From the NCBI GenBank assembly GCA_002838205.1, contig CP017950.1, positions 1,184,858 through 1,248,857 on the forward strand: a stretch of DNA of 64,000 nucleotides, read 5' to 3'. A model generated the notes under the pieces. The model was not told where the DNA came from. It worked only from the letters and a program-made list of their open reading frames with translations, and searched no databases. Shown here piece by piece: positions 23,886-32,761 of this stretch. Both the position numbers and the translations under genes were made by a program. This DNA comes from Tenericutes bacterium MZ-XQ (GTDB taxonomy: Bacteria > Bacillota_I > Bacilli_A > Acholeplasmatales > Acholeplasmataceae). Every line of letters starts with the position of its first letter. Position 1 is the first letter of the stretch.

Positions 23886-25193
23886 ATGGACCCTATCTTA
23901 CTCAAATATAAGTTTAGAGATCTCTTAGCCTTCGCTGCGATGCAGGGTAAGGATGTCTATGAAAATGAACTGAATAAACTTTCAAATTTGAAAGCCTATC
24001 GAAAGCCAAAACTAACCATTCAATCCATCTTTCAAACATACTGGCCCATATTTAAACCTTTGTTTATCGATAGACTAAGACCTGCCATCATTTCTAATGT
24101 TGAAAAAATGATTGACTGTAAAAATTTATCTAAAGGACATCTTTTTTTCGAGTGTCCTTCTTGTGATAACTTTCATCTCCAAGGTTTATCTTGTCATTCT
24201 AGATTTTGTGTTTCTTGTAACCAGAACTATCGTGAGAAAAGAACGATTGCTGTTCAATCAAAACTTTTAGATGTCCCTCACCGTCACTTCGTCTTTTCTA
24301 TCGCTAGAGAACTTAGAGATTACTTTAGAATTTATCGGGGGCTTTTTGATGTCTTTTTCTCATCTGTTAATGAAGCGCTTCAAGCACTTGTCTTTTCATC
24401 AAAGATTGCAGTTAAAGAAGATCGTAGACTTGGTCTCATTGCTTTTCTTCATACCTTTGGGCGTGATCTTAAGTTTAATCCTCATATTCACGTTTTGGTT
24501 GCTGAAAGAACGCTCGATCTCAATCAAAACTTGCGAAAGTTTTCTTACTTTCATTTTGAAAAACTTAGACTTTACTTCCAACTTGCTTTACTTAGAAATA
24601 TCTCAAATTACTTAAAGGTCCACGCGAGTAAGGACATCTATAACCGCTTCAATCGTTTGAGATCTTCTCTCATCTCAAAATATAAGAAAGGCTTTTATGC
24701 ACATGGTCCAAAACTTAAAGATTATGGTTTTCTGAATGCTGCGAAAAAAGTTTCTGATTATATCACACGTTATGCTTCACGTCCTGCAATTTCTGAAGAA
24801 CGTATTTTGAATCTCGATACTTCTACCCATATGATCACTTGGACCTATGATCCTCATGAAGATGATGATAAATCAGAAGATGATCCTTCATTTCTTGGTA
24901 GACAAACCATCACTGAACATGTCTTTAGGTTTATTGCCAAACTCATCGTTCACATTCCAGATGAGCACTTTCACACCATTCGCTATTTTGGTTTCTATGC
25001 AAATAAATCAAAGAAATCGGTCGCTACTTTCAAAAAACTACTTTCAAATGCTTCTATTAAACTCAAACGTTCTCGCTCAAATTGGATACATATGCTAAAA
25101 TCAATTTATAAGTATCATCCCATCTTATGTTCATGTGGCCACATCATGAAACTTAATCTAGATTATTCTTTACTAAGAGACCCCGGAGGTTAA
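23886..25193 (+). CDS. IS91-family HUH (Y1) transposase
   Basis: 435 residues. A four-Cys zinc finger FECPSCDNFHLQGLSCHSRFCVSCNQNYREKRT is followed by the HUH motif in FNPHIHVLVAE and the catalytic tyrosine region YITRYASRPAISEERI. This is the IS91/IS801 plan; it moves by rolling-circle replication. The C-terminal Cys pair SCGHIM may form a second zinc site. TATAAT (23874-23879) lies only 7 bases before the ATG and no ribosome site is seen, so the mRNA may be leaderless. Confidence 0.9.
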   Translation: MDPILLKYKFRDLLAFAAMQGKDVYENELNKLSNLKAYRKPKLTIQSIFQTYWPIFKPLFIDRLRPAIISNVEKMIDCKNLSKGHLFFECPSCDNFHLQGLSCHSRFCVSCNQNYREKRTIAVQSKLLDVPHRHFVFSIARELRDYFRIYRGLFDVFFSSVNEALQALVFSSKIAVKEDRRLGLIAFLHTFGRDLKFNPHIHVLVAERTLDLNQNLRKFSYFHFEKLRLYFQLALLRNISNYLKVHASKDIYNRFNRLRSSLISKYKKGFYAHGPKLKDYGFLNAAKKVSDYITRYASRPAISEERILNLDTSTHMITWTYDPHEDDDKSEDDPSFLGRQTITEHVFRFIAKLIVHIPDEHFHTIRYFGFYANKSKKSVATFKKLLSNASIKLKRSRSNWIHMLKSIYKYHPILCSCGHIMKLNLDYSLLRDPGG

Positions 25194-25197
25194 ACCT

Positions 25198-25530
25198 ATG
25201 CCAAAATATTTTAATACCATCAAATTGAAAATTTCTGATGAAGAGAAAAAACTTCGCTTAGAAGACTATCGCTATGCCCTTCAAAACGGCTTTTACTTTG
25301 GACCACCTGTTGATATCCACGATTTTATGAATAAAGATATCTTTGATGAATTCGTTCGTTTTAAATGTCTTGTTTGTGGCACTGAACATGTTGAGGAATA
25401 TGATATCTTACTAGAAATTTGGGATGAATCTATTTCTGATTATCCTAAAATATACTGTGAAAACTGTGGGAAAGAATCTTCTGTACCACTTGATGTTTAT
25501 CATAAACAAACCTTAAAGGTTTTTAGATAA
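25198..25530 (+). CDS. Small zinc-ribbon protein associated with the IS91-like element
   Basis: 110 residues with two CxxC pairs, FKCLVCGTEH and YCENCGKES, making a likely zinc ribbon. It starts 4 bases after the transposase stop with CCCGGAGG upstream, so it is translated from the same message. I know no function; it may be an accessory protein of this IS group or a separate cargo gene. Confidence 0.65.
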   Translation: MPKYFNTIKLKISDEEKKLRLEDYRYALQNGFYFGPPVDIHDFMNKDIFDEFVRFKCLVCGTEHVEEYDILLEIWDESISDYPKIYCENCGKESSVPLDVYHKQTLKVFR

Positions 25531-25551
25531 TTGTTTTGACTTATATCTTAC

Positions 25552-25578
25552 TCACCCACATAACTGTGGGGTTTTTGT
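25552..25578 (+). terminator. Hairpin at the right side of the IS91-like element
   Basis: ACCCACA, loop TAAC, TGTGGGG followed by TTTTTGT. It could serve as a terminator and as the subterminal hairpin of the rolling-circle element. Confidence 0.6.
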
Positions 25579-25622
25579 CTATTTTGATTTTTAGATTTGA
25601 AAATAGAATTTCCTATTAAGAC

Positions 25623-25645
25623 AAAAAAGCACCCTCGGGTGCTTT
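25623..25645 (-). terminator. Terminator of the glutamate dehydrogenase gene
   Basis: AAAGCACCC, TC, GGGTGCTTT: a 9-bp GC-rich stem with a T-tract on the minus strand. Confidence 0.85.
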
Positions 25646-25658
25646 AATCAATATCAAG

Positions 25659-26948
25659 TTAGATCCAACCTCTTAGTTTAACTGCATCAGCAACACGTTT
25701 AATTGCGATACCATAAGCTGCATCTCTCATAAATAAATTCTTCTTTTGAGATAACTTATAGACTGCATGGAATGCATCAGTCATTTTGATATCAAGTTTT
25801 GTTAAGACTTCATCAAGTCCCCAGTAATAATTCATATTACATTGAACTTGTTCAAAATAGCTACAAGTAACACCACCAGCATTACACAAGAAGTCAGGAA
25901 TCATAAAGATACCTTTTTGCTTAATGACTTCATCAGCTTCTGGTGTTGTTGGACCATTTGCTCCTTCAGCAATCATTTTCACTTTTTTAGAAATTTGTTT
26001 AACATTGTCTTTAGTAATTTGGTTTTCTAGTGCACAAGGTAATAAAATATCTACATCTTGTTTGATCCAATCATCACCATCTAAGACTTCACAACCAAGT
26101 TGCTCAACTGCTTTTTGTTTATCAATTGTGCCATAACCATTTGAAATACTCAATAGCTCATGAATGCAAATGCCATCTTTTTTACGATAGGTAATTGCTT
26201 TTTTCTCATGAATATCCCAACTACTAACTGCAGTAATTTTACCACCAAGTTCTTGATACAAGATTGCCGCATATTTACCAACTTTACCAAAACCTTGTAA
26301 AGATGCAGTTGTGTTTTTAATATCTATCCCTAAAACCTTTAATGCTTCTCTCACTGTATAAATAACACCATAACCAGTCGCTTCATTACGCCCTAAAGAA
26401 CCACCCATACCTACTGGCTTACCAGTAATAGCTCCTGGATAATGTCCTCCGTATATCGTTTCTAATTCATCAAGCATCCAAAGCATATGTTGCGAGTTTG
26501 TCATCACATCCGGTGCAGCAACATCAATCACTGGACCAACATTTTTAGATAACTCACGTACATATCCACGACATAATCTTTCTTGCTCTCCTTCAGACAT
26601 TTCTCTTGGGTCACAAATAACGCCACCTTTACCACCACCAAGTGGTATGTCCACTACAGCACATTTCCATGTCATCCACATCGATAATGCTCTTACTGTA
26701 TCAACAGTTTCTTCAGGATGGAATCTAATCCCACCTTTTGCAGGACCTCTAGCATCATTGTGATGTATTCTAAATCCTTTGAACACTTTAGTCGTTCCAT
26801 CATCCATTTTCACAGGAATGGTAATATGAATTTCTTTTCCTGGTTCTCTAAGTAGTGCTTTTGCTGCTGGTTCTAAGTTGATATTGTCAGCAACACTGTC
26901 GAATTGTTTTTGAGCAATTAAAAACGCATTGTAATTTTGATCTTTCAC
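25659..26948 (-). CDS. gluD: Glutamate dehydrogenase (Glu/Leu/Phe/Val dehydrogenase family)
   Basis: 429 residues, usual for hexameric NAD-type enzymes. KGFRIHHNDARGPAKGGIRFHP, the catalytic Lys region MTWKCAVVDIPLGGGKGG, APDVMT, and the Rossmann start LQGFGKVGKYAA are all present. It interconverts glutamate and 2-oxoglutarate plus ammonia. The start is GTG at 26948 with GGGAG upstream; an ATG just before it runs into a stop after two codons. A cre-like site lies upstream (27107-27120). Confidence 0.93.
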   Translation of the reverse strand: MKDQNYNAFLIAQKQFDSVADNINLEPAAKALLREPGKEIHITIPVKMDDGTTKVFKGFRIHHNDARGPAKGGIRFHPEETVDTVRALSMWMTWKCAVVDIPLGGGKGGVICDPREMSEGEQERLCRGYVRELSKNVGPVIDVAAPDVMTNSQHMLWMLDELETIYGGHYPGAITGKPVGMGGSLGRNEATGYGVIYTVREALKVLGIDIKNTTASLQGFGKVGKYAAILYQELGGKITAVSSWDIHEKKAITYRKKDGICIHELLSISNGYGTIDKQKAVEQLGCEVLDGDDWIKQDVDILLPCALENQITKDNVKQISKKVKMIAEGANGPTTPEADEVIKQKGIFMIPDFLCNAGGVTCSYFEQVQCNMNYYWGLDEVLTKLDIKMTDAFHAVYKLSQKKNLFMRDAAYGIAIKRVADAVKLRGWI

Positions 26949-27106
26949 AGCATGTTCTCCCTTGTCTATTTTTTAAGCCTACATCGTTATCAATAAATGC
27001 GAACTCATAAATATCGTGTTTAAAAAGAGATAGTTAATCTCTATTTATGTTTATAAGTTTACGCTTTATCTTATCCACTAACATTGTAACATATCATTTT
27101 TAAAAA

Positions 27107-27120
27107 TGAAAGCGCTTTTA
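27107..27120. promoter_or_regulatory. cre-like catabolite control site upstream of the glutamate dehydrogenase gene
   Basis: TGAAAGCGCTTTTA matches the CcpA cre consensus (TGWAANCGNTNWCA) except one base, with a symmetrical AAAGCGCTTT core. On the minus strand it borders the -35 of a likely promoter whose extended -10 is TGTTACAAT (about 27080-27088). This position would repress the gene in sugar, as in rocG of Bacillus. No CcpA gene is in the window. Confidence 0.45.
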
Positions 27121-27134
27121 TGCTTTTTATTTAA

Positions 27135-27177
27135 AAATAAAAACACAGGTAATTTTTAATAAATTATTCCTGTGTTT
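27135..27177 (-). terminator. Terminator of guaC
   Basis: AAACACAGG pairs with CCTGTGTTT, with a further AT-rich inner stem; on the minus strand a T-rich tract follows. Confidence 0.7.
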
Positions 27178-27189
27178 CATATATATTTT

Positions 27190-28287
27190 TTAAGAATTAT
27201 TTTCTCTTCCATCACCGAAAATTTGATTGAATTGACGATGAACTCTAACAAATGTTGTGGATCTTGGTAAATGCTTTAAGGTAGGTGCACCTACATATGT
27301 ACATGTCGATCTTATCCCACCCAAAATATCTTTTACAGTATGATTCAAATCACCACGATATGGAATGCGAACTGTCTTACCTTCACTTGAACGATATTCT
27401 GCAACTTCACCGTAGTTCTTCTTCATTGCAGTCTCAGAACTCATACCATAAAATCTAACATATTTTTTCTCATCGATAAGTGGTTTTCCAGTTTCAATAT
27501 TGATCTTACCGTTTAATACGTATTCAGTAATGACTTCTCCGCCACCTTGATCGTGACCAGCTAGTAAGCCACCAAGCATAACAAAGTCTGCCCCACCACC
27601 AAAAGCTTTTGCTACATCTCCAGGACATGTACAACCACCATCACTAATGATGTGAGCACCTAATCCATGAGCTGCATCAGCACACTCAATGATTGCAGAC
27701 AATTGTGGATAGCCAACACCAGTTTGAATGCGTGTTGTACAAACGCTACCAGGTCCAATACCTACTTTAACAATATCTGCACCTCTTAATATTAATTCTT
27801 GAGTCATATCAGCCGTAACAACGTTACCAGCAATAATTGTATGATCTGGGTAATTCTTTCTAACTTTCTCAACAAAATCTCCAAAATGTTCAGAATATCC
27901 ATTCGCAACATCTATACAAATAAACTCTATGTCTGGATGAGCTTTTAAAATATCAACTAGGTTTTGATAGTCCTTAGCATTTGTTCCAGTACTTACAGCA
28001 AAATATTTAGGATTGATTTTTGCTTTCACTTTGTCGATGTCTTCTTTAGTATATGTTTTGACTAAACAAGTAAATAACTCATGTTCTTGTAGTGTTAAAG
28101 CCATATTAATCATACCAACACCATCCATATTAGATGCCATAATTGGTACCCCAGTCCATGTCTTTTTGCTGTGTTTAAACGTATAGACTCTATTTAAATC
28201 TACATCTTTTCTACTTTTAAGTGTCGATCTTTTTGGTCTAATTAATACATCACTAAAATCTAATTTTTGATCGTCTTCAATACGCAT
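27190..28287 (-). CDS. guaC: GMP reductase
   Basis: 365 residues, ATG at 28287 with GGGG at good spacing (TTG six bases earlier is too close). IMPDH/GMPR fold with [34 protein letters not shown] (catalytic Cys loop) and [15 protein letters not shown]. The lack of CBS domains and the short loop favour GMP reductase of the E. coli GuaC type over IMP dehydrogenase. It turns GMP into IMP with NADPH for purine salvage. Confidence 0.9.
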   Translation of the reverse strand: MRIEDDQKLDFSDVLIRPKRSTLKSRKDVDLNRVYTFKHSKKTWTGVPIMASNMDGVGMINMALTLQEHELFTCLVKTYTKEDIDKVKAKINPKYFAVSTGTNAKDYQNLVDILKAHPDIEFICIDVANGYSEHFGDFVEKVRKNYPDHTIIAGNVVTADMTQELILRGADIVKVGIGPGSVCTTRIQTGVGYPQLSAIIECADAAHGLGAHIISDGGCTCPGDVAKAFGGGADFVMLGGLLAGHDQGGGEVITEYVLNGKINIETGKPLIDEKKYVRFYGMSSETAMKKNYGEVAEYRSSEGKTVRIPYRGDLNHTVKDILGGIRSTCTYVGAPTLKHLPRSTTFVRVHRQFNQIFGDGRENNS

Positions 28288-28376
28288 ACCCAAAAACCCC
28301 TTTTCTTAATTTCCCCTACTTATTATACATAAATACTATATAAATATAAAGGGCAATATCAAATAAAACTAGTACA

Positions 28377-28832
28377 CTATATTTTTTCTAATTTATTAAT
28401 CGTTTTAAAGAATAATAGCGAAAATAGTCCACCTAATCCATCAATGCCAATATCGAATATTTCAAACGCTCTACCCTCTGAAAAAATCTGAATGCTCTCA
28501 TCTAAAATCGCAGTTATAATTACCGCAAATAATAAGTATTTCATTGGCTTTTTGATTGATAGCAAATAATATCCCCAGAATATACCTAAAACAAAGAACT
28601 GACTGAAATGGGCACCTGTTCTTATCCATGAAGTCAAAAAGGACTCTGATATATTGATCTTAAATATGTCAAGAACATAAAGAGCAACATTCGTGATAAA
28701 GCCTGATTGACTAGATGAAATAGTAGCATTTAGAGTTGAATTAATCCAAATGATTGATGTCATCAAGAAAACAAGAGCTAACCAAAGATGTGAGTTTTGC
28801 TTAAAAATCCTCGTCTTCGTCGTCTTTTTCAT
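28377..28832 (-). CDS. VanZ-family membrane protein
   Basis: 151 residues with four hydrophobic segments. The VanZ pattern is visible: IRTGAHFSQFFVLGIFWGYYLL and AILDESIQIFSEGRAFEIFDIGIDGLGGLFSLLF. The role is unknown; VanZ gives low teicoplanin resistance elsewhere. The start overlaps the upstream membrane gene by 32 bases and has no clear ribosome site, so it may depend on coupling. Confidence 0.8.
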   Translation of the reverse strand: MKKTTKTRIFKQNSHLWLALVFLMTSIIWINSTLNATISSSQSGFITNVALYVLDIFKINISESFLTSWIRTGAHFSQFFVLGIFWGYYLLSIKKPMKYLLFAVIITAILDESIQIFSEGRAFEIFDIGIDGLGGLFSLLFFKTINKLEKI

Positions 28833-29334
28833 GATTTACAACAACTTTATCATTCACAAACTTCTTAATCTTTTCTTCCCAATTATTTGTATAATTGGTT
28901 TTAACCTTAAACCCGTCATATGGGAAAAAGATCGTGTTTATAATTGGTATCAAAAATAAAATTAACCAAGTAGGATGCCATTCATCTAAATAAAAACTTA
29001 TCCCAATAAATGCACCAATAACAACGATATTGACCAATTTCTTTGGAGTAATTCTTTTTTCTAATATCGTATTGAAAACTGGAACTAATAAAAATACTAC
29101 CCATCCTGGGTGCCATAAATCAAATCCAAATCCTAAAATCAAAAATATAAACAAAGCTAAAACTGGTAACATGTCATTTAATCTTTTAAATACATGTCTA
29201 GAAAACAATATCCAGCTCAATGGTATTAGTAAAAAGAACACCCATCCTAATTTCCAATTATCCAGATAAAGACCTGAAAACAAAAATAATACTAAAGATA
29301 TCATCGGCATTGCAGCAATAATTCTTTTTCTCAT
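28801..29334 (-). CDS. Membrane protein with three internal repeats
   Basis: 177 residues. Three similar units recur: LDNWKLGWVFFLLIPLSWILF, FDLWHPGWVVFLLVPVFNTIL and LDEWHPTWLILFLIPIINTIF, each ending a membrane hairpin; the tail is acidic. The W-H-P-x-W loops would face one side of the membrane. I recognise no function. The only good ribosome site (AAAGGAGAG) is 30 bases upstream, separated from the ATG by a perfect hairpin. Confidence 0.75.
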   Translation of the reverse strand: MRKRIIAAMPMISLVLFLFSGLYLDNWKLGWVFFLLIPLSWILFSRHVFKRLNDMLPVLALFIFLILGFGFDLWHPGWVVFLLVPVFNTILEKRITPKKLVNIVVIGAFIGISFYLDEWHPTWLILFLIPIINTIFFPYDGFKVKTNYTNNWEEKIKKFVNDKVVVNHEKDDEDEDF

Positions 29335-29343
29335 GTTTTTATT

Positions 29344-29373
29344 GATTTAATCCAGTGATTAAATCTCTCCTTT
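29344..29373 (-). promoter_or_regulatory. Hairpin between ribosome site and start codon
   Basis: On the minus strand AAAGGAGAG is followed at once by GATTTAATC-ACTG-GATTAAATC, a perfect 9-bp stem with a 4-base loop, then nine bases to the ATG at 29334. Folding would bring the ribosome site to normal distance from the start. A five-codon ATG frame also overlaps the ribosome site. Confidence 0.5.
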
Positions 29374-29479
29374 CATATTTCATACAATGTCATTATAACA
29401 AAAAAATTTCGATTAATGAACATCATGGTTTAAACTTCTTCAATGTTTGTCATAAAACATAGGATTTCATTTTAATCAA

Positions 29480-29508
29480 TTGAATTATTTGCAGAATTGC
29501 TATATAAT
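29480..29508 (+). promoter_or_regulatory. Promoter of the 29537 gene
   Basis: TTGAAT, 17 bp, TATAAT, with the ATG 29 bases downstream and AGGAGG between. Confidence 0.7.
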
Positions 29509-29536
29509 GCATTTATAAAGTATAGGAGGTTTTTCT

Positions 29537-30205
29537 ATGAATAAAGCAAAATATGGATATGGTTGGGTACTTAAATTTGTACTAGCAGCTATTTTACTCG
29601 GTGTTGGTATTTATATGGTATTTGCTGATGAAGTTGTATATGCAATTACTGGGGTAACCATTGTTATATTTTCGTTGTTTAGAGTATATCCACTCATTAA
29701 ATCATTAAATAAAGAAGTTTTAAGAACATTAAATTTAATAGAGATCATTTTTGACACACTCATTGGTATATTGATTATCTATATTGCTTTTACTTATAAA
29801 GACACATTAAGTGATCAAGCAATATGGAGCGCAGTTTATAGATATGCTTTAGTATTCTTCTTTTACGCAAGAGGGCTTGTATATTTTAACTCTGTTGTCT
29901 TTTTAGGTGAAAAAACTGAAGTTCCGAAGTTCTGGGTTCATATCGTTGTCTTATCATTAGGCGCAATCATTGCAGTATATCCGAATTTTGATTATGAATT
30001 AGTAGGTATCTTTTTCCTAATTATTTCTTTAATCGGTTCAGGTTATCTAGGTATTGACGGCTATGGTGGTTATAAGAAATATCGTGAGTTTTCTAAAGAA
30101 CTAAATGAAGGTGAACAACCACAAAAGAAAAAAGAAAAACAAGCACCAAATAGACCAATTATTGAAGAACCAGAGGAAGAAGAGAAACGACCATACGTTA
30201 ATTAA
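29537..30205 (+). CDS. Polytopic membrane protein with charged cytoplasmic tail
   Basis: 222 residues with about six hydrophobic helices (from residue 11 to about 175) and a hydrophilic, Lys/Glu/Pro-rich tail of about 45 residues (QPQKKKEKQAPNRPIIEEPEEEEKRP). AGGAGG precedes the ATG. No recognised family or catalytic motif. It stands alone between its own promoter and terminator. Confidence 0.75.
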   Translation: MNKAKYGYGWVLKFVLAAILLGVGIYMVFADEVVYAITGVTIVIFSLFRVYPLIKSLNKEVLRTLNLIEIIFDTLIGILIIYIAFTYKDTLSDQAIWSAVYRYALVFFFYARGLVYFNSVVFLGEKTEVPKFWVHIVVLSLGAIIAVYPNFDYELVGIFFLIISLIGSGYLGIDGYGGYKKYREFSKELNEGEQPQKKKEKQAPNRPIIEEPEEEEKRPYVN

Positions 30206-30212
30206 GATTCAT

Positions 30213-30240
30213 AAAAACACTGTTCATTCAGTGTTTTTTT
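30213..30240 (+). terminator. Terminator
   Basis: AAAACACTG, loop TTCATT, CAGTGTTTT plus T-tract. Confidence 0.8.
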
Positions 30241-30262
30241 AAGCACATCTAAGGAGATTATC

Positions 30263-31174
30263 ATGACAAAAAAAATACACATCGCAGGTATACTATTCGC
30301 ATCTATTTTCGGATTTTCATTTCTATTTTCAAAAATTGCATTATCATATGTTACCCCTATAGGTCTTATAGCTTATCGTTTTTTGATTGCATTTATTACT
30401 TTTGAAATTTTAAGACAACTTAAGATTATCAAAATCAACATAAAAAAAGAGCAAATGAAATACTTAATTGCGGTTGCTTTTTTTCAACCCATTTTATACT
30501 TTTTATTTGAAACCTTTGGGTTAAACTTAGTATCCAGTGGTGAAGCAGGTATGATGATTGCACTTATCCCTATCTTTGTTGCAATCTTAAGTTCTCTAAT
30601 CATTAAAGAAAGACCAAAACCTATACAAGTATTATTTATTTTACTAAGTGTAACAGGTGTAATCATTATTCAACTAAGTAAGTTAGGTAGTGAAAGCAAT
30701 TCTGAAGTTTTAGGCTTTATTCTTCTGCTATTAGCAGTTATCTCAGCAGCCATGTTTAATATTGCTTCTAGAACTGCTTCACAAAAGGCATTAAGGCCTA
30801 TGGAAGTTACTTATTTTATGATGTTATTTGGTGCATTTACATTTAACATTATTTATGTTATTCAATTAATCGTTGAGCAAAGAATTGGTGATTATTTTAC
30901 TAACCTTTTATATATAGATATTTTATTACCTATTGTTTACTTAGGTATTGTTGCATCAATTGGTGGTTTCTTCTTGGTTAACTTGGTGCTCAGTAAAGTA
31001 CCTGCGCATGTATCTTCAATTTATGCGAATTTGTCAACAATAGTCGCAATCATTGCAGGTGTTATATTATTAGATGAAACCATTACTTTGTATCATATCA
31101 TAGGAAGTATATTTATCATCACTGGTGTTTACGGCACTGTTAGATTTAATCGAAGAAAAAAATTATCTGATTAA
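30263..31174 (+). CDS. DMT-superfamily (EamA) transporter
   Basis: 303 residues, ten helices arranged as two EamA halves of five (GFSFLFSKIALSYVTPIGLIAYRFLIAF and later FLLVNLVLSKVPAHVSSIYANLSTIVAIIAGVILLDETIT). Such proteins export amino acids or other small metabolites; substrate unknown. AAGGAG precedes the ATG. Confidence 0.87.
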   Translation: MTKKIHIAGILFASIFGFSFLFSKIALSYVTPIGLIAYRFLIAFITFEILRQLKIIKINIKKEQMKYLIAVAFFQPILYFLFETFGLNLVSSGEAGMMIALIPIFVAILSSLIIKERPKPIQVLFILLSVTGVIIIQLSKLGSESNSEVLGFILLLLAVISAAMFNIASRTASQKALRPMEVTYFMMLFGAFTFNIIYVIQLIVEQRIGDYFTNLLYIDILLPIVYLGIVASIGGFFLVNLVLSKVPAHVSSIYANLSTIVAIIAGVILLDETITLYHIIGSIFIITGVYGTVRFNRRKKLSD

Positions 31175-31181
31175 TGGTACG

Positions 31182-31211
31182 AAAAAAACGGCTTAATTAA
31201 GCCGTTTTTTT
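31182..31211. terminator. Bidirectional terminator
   Basis: AAAAAACGGCTTAATTAAGCCGTTTTTT, a self-complementary stem between convergent genes; it overlaps the 3' end of the HAAS gene. Confidence 0.85.
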
Positions 31212-32201
31212 GTCATCTTTAGGTTTCATTGTTTTTAACCAAATACTAATCAAGTCAATGATTGTGCCGATAACCGCAATCACCGTTACAACAATCACAA
31301 TATTTCTAATGCCGTTAGATATATAAGTTGTGCTTTGATCCATGACTGATGCTAGTTTTGTAACAAAACCAGATGAAATTAAGTCAGGATGATTAATAAA
31401 TAACAAGCCAATCATTAAGGATATAATTGCGCTAGCTGTGTAACATATCGCAACTTTTACTTGCCACTGCCCAACATAAAGTTGAACAAGGTGTGAAATC
31501 AAACCAACAACAGCAGAAATCATGAAAAAGATAATAAACTGATCGGTTACATTTTCATTTAATAATGGTGTTATGAGTGTGCCATTTTCATACCATGCAA
31601 TGACAGGAATATATCTAAGTAAGACGATGATGAAGATGACTGAAAATATCACATGAAATATTAAACTCACCATTGTGTTTGTTTTAGATATATTTGTTTT
31701 CTTTGGTTCTGGTAGATCTGGTAAATCCTTAAGTTTCCATTCATTTGGTTTAATATCAATACTATTTTTTTCAATAAGCCAAAAAATGACTGTTACAATC
31801 GCAAACATACTAATGATTGTAGATATAAACTCACCAATGGTTCTTCCTACCACATAACCGATTGCTTCAAAAACTGATTCATGATTTGCATCAATAATTG
31901 AATCAATTGATGTAACAACTAATGAGATAACACCCGCGATAATAAAGACAATCTTCAAAACTCTAATATAATCTTCAAAATACAAAGGAGATATCAAATA
32001 TCTTTTTTGTTCTTTATAATTATTTGCAATTTCTCTTGGGTGCCCAAGCTCATGCAATACTTTACTTATTTCTTCTTCACTTGGATTTTCAGGCAACATG
32101 TCATAAATGTTGGCACTGAGTTCAGCTTTTACTTCTTCTTGGTTTTCTTTTGGTAATCTTCTAGTCACATCAAAGATGTATCTTTCAATAAATTTTTTCA
32201 T
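31197..32201 (-). CDS. HAAS-domain polytopic membrane protein
   Basis: 334 residues. The N-terminal HAAS-like helices (IFDVTRRLPKENQEEVKAELSANIYDMLPENPSEEEISKVLHELGHPREIANNY) are followed by about seven membrane helices. It is 3 bases downstream of a PadR gene, the usual partner; the HAAS module is thought to couple such membrane proteins to the PadR switch. GAAGGAG precedes the ATG. Function unknown. Confidence 0.75.
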   Translation of the reverse strand: MKKFIERYIFDVTRRLPKENQEEVKAELSANIYDMLPENPSEEEISKVLHELGHPREIANNYKEQKRYLISPLYFEDYIRVLKIVFIIAGVISLVVTSIDSIIDANHESVFEAIGYVVGRTIGEFISTIISMFAIVTVIFWLIEKNSIDIKPNEWKLKDLPDLPEPKKTNISKTNTMVSLIFHVIFSVIFIIVLLRYIPVIAWYENGTLITPLLNENVTDQFIIFFMISAVVGLISHLVQLYVGQWQVKVAICYTASAIISLMIGLLFINHPDLISSGFVTKLASVMDQSTTYISNGIRNIVIVVTVIAVIGTIIDLISIWLKTMKPKDDKKTA

Positions 32202-32203
32202 AA

Positions 32204-32539
32204 TTATATCTCCTTCAATGATTGGTTAACATCAGTAACCATCTCTTCCCATGCTTTTTTTAAAGCTTTTAAAATATCAACACCATTTTCACTTAACTTG
32301 TAATACTTTCTAGGTCTACTTTCTGTTGTGTCCCATATGGAGTCAAGTAATCCTTGTTGATCAAGCCTTCTAAGCAACGGATATAAAGTTCCAGCCTCTA
32401 TGCTTACATTTTTCTCATTTAGGACCTGTAATAAACTATATCCATATTGCATTTCTTTTAGTGCTGACAAGACAATCATGATTTGTGTTCCTCTTTTAAG
32501 TTCCTGTATCATGTTATCGAGCAAATCTTGTGTCGCCAT
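32204..32539 (-). CDS. PadR-family transcriptional regulator
   Basis: 111 residues with the PadR winged helix (QIMIVLSALKEMQYGYSLLQVLNEKNVSIEAGTLYPLLRRLDQQGLLDSIWDTTESRPRKYYKLSENG). GAGGTGAGG precedes the ATG. It forms a two-gene operon with the HAAS membrane protein. The upstream TGTATGTCATACA-like dyad (TACTGTATGTCATACACTATTG, 32562-32583) may be its operator. Confidence 0.88.
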   Translation of the reverse strand: MATQDLLDNMIQELKRGTQIMIVLSALKEMQYGYSLLQVLNEKNVSIEAGTLYPLLRRLDQQGLLDSIWDTTESRPRKYYKLSENGVDILKALKKAWEEMVTDVNQSLKEI

Positions 32540-32761
32540 AACCTCACCTCGATTTCATTATACTGTATGTCATACACTATTGTCAATACATTAATATTAT
32601 TTTCTTCATTTTAATGTATGAGATTATTTTTATACTGTATTTTATTTGTTTTAAAATATAATTTTTCTCAAGTAAAGCCTTTTCATTGTAATTTCATTTT
32701 TAACATTCTATAATAAAGATAAACCATATAAGCATAATGTTTAGGAAATGGGAGGTCATTT

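Larger units (their letters stand above)
23806..25580 (+). mobile_element. IS91-like HUH transposon (ends approximate)
   Basis: It contains an HUH transposase gene and a downstream small zinc-ribbon gene. There are no inverted repeats or target duplication, as expected. Small hairpins near both sides (GTGAATAAATTCAC and GGCGATAAAATCGCC on the left, ACCCACATAACTGTGGGGT on the right) are like the subterminal hairpins of rolling-circle elements. GAAC occurs at the left border. Exact ends cannot be fixed without an empty site. Confidence 0.6.

Noticed and set aside
24271-24615. 114-codon plus-strand frame inside the IS91-like transposase gene
   Set aside because: Overlaps the HUH motif region of the real gene in another frame; low-complexity composition.
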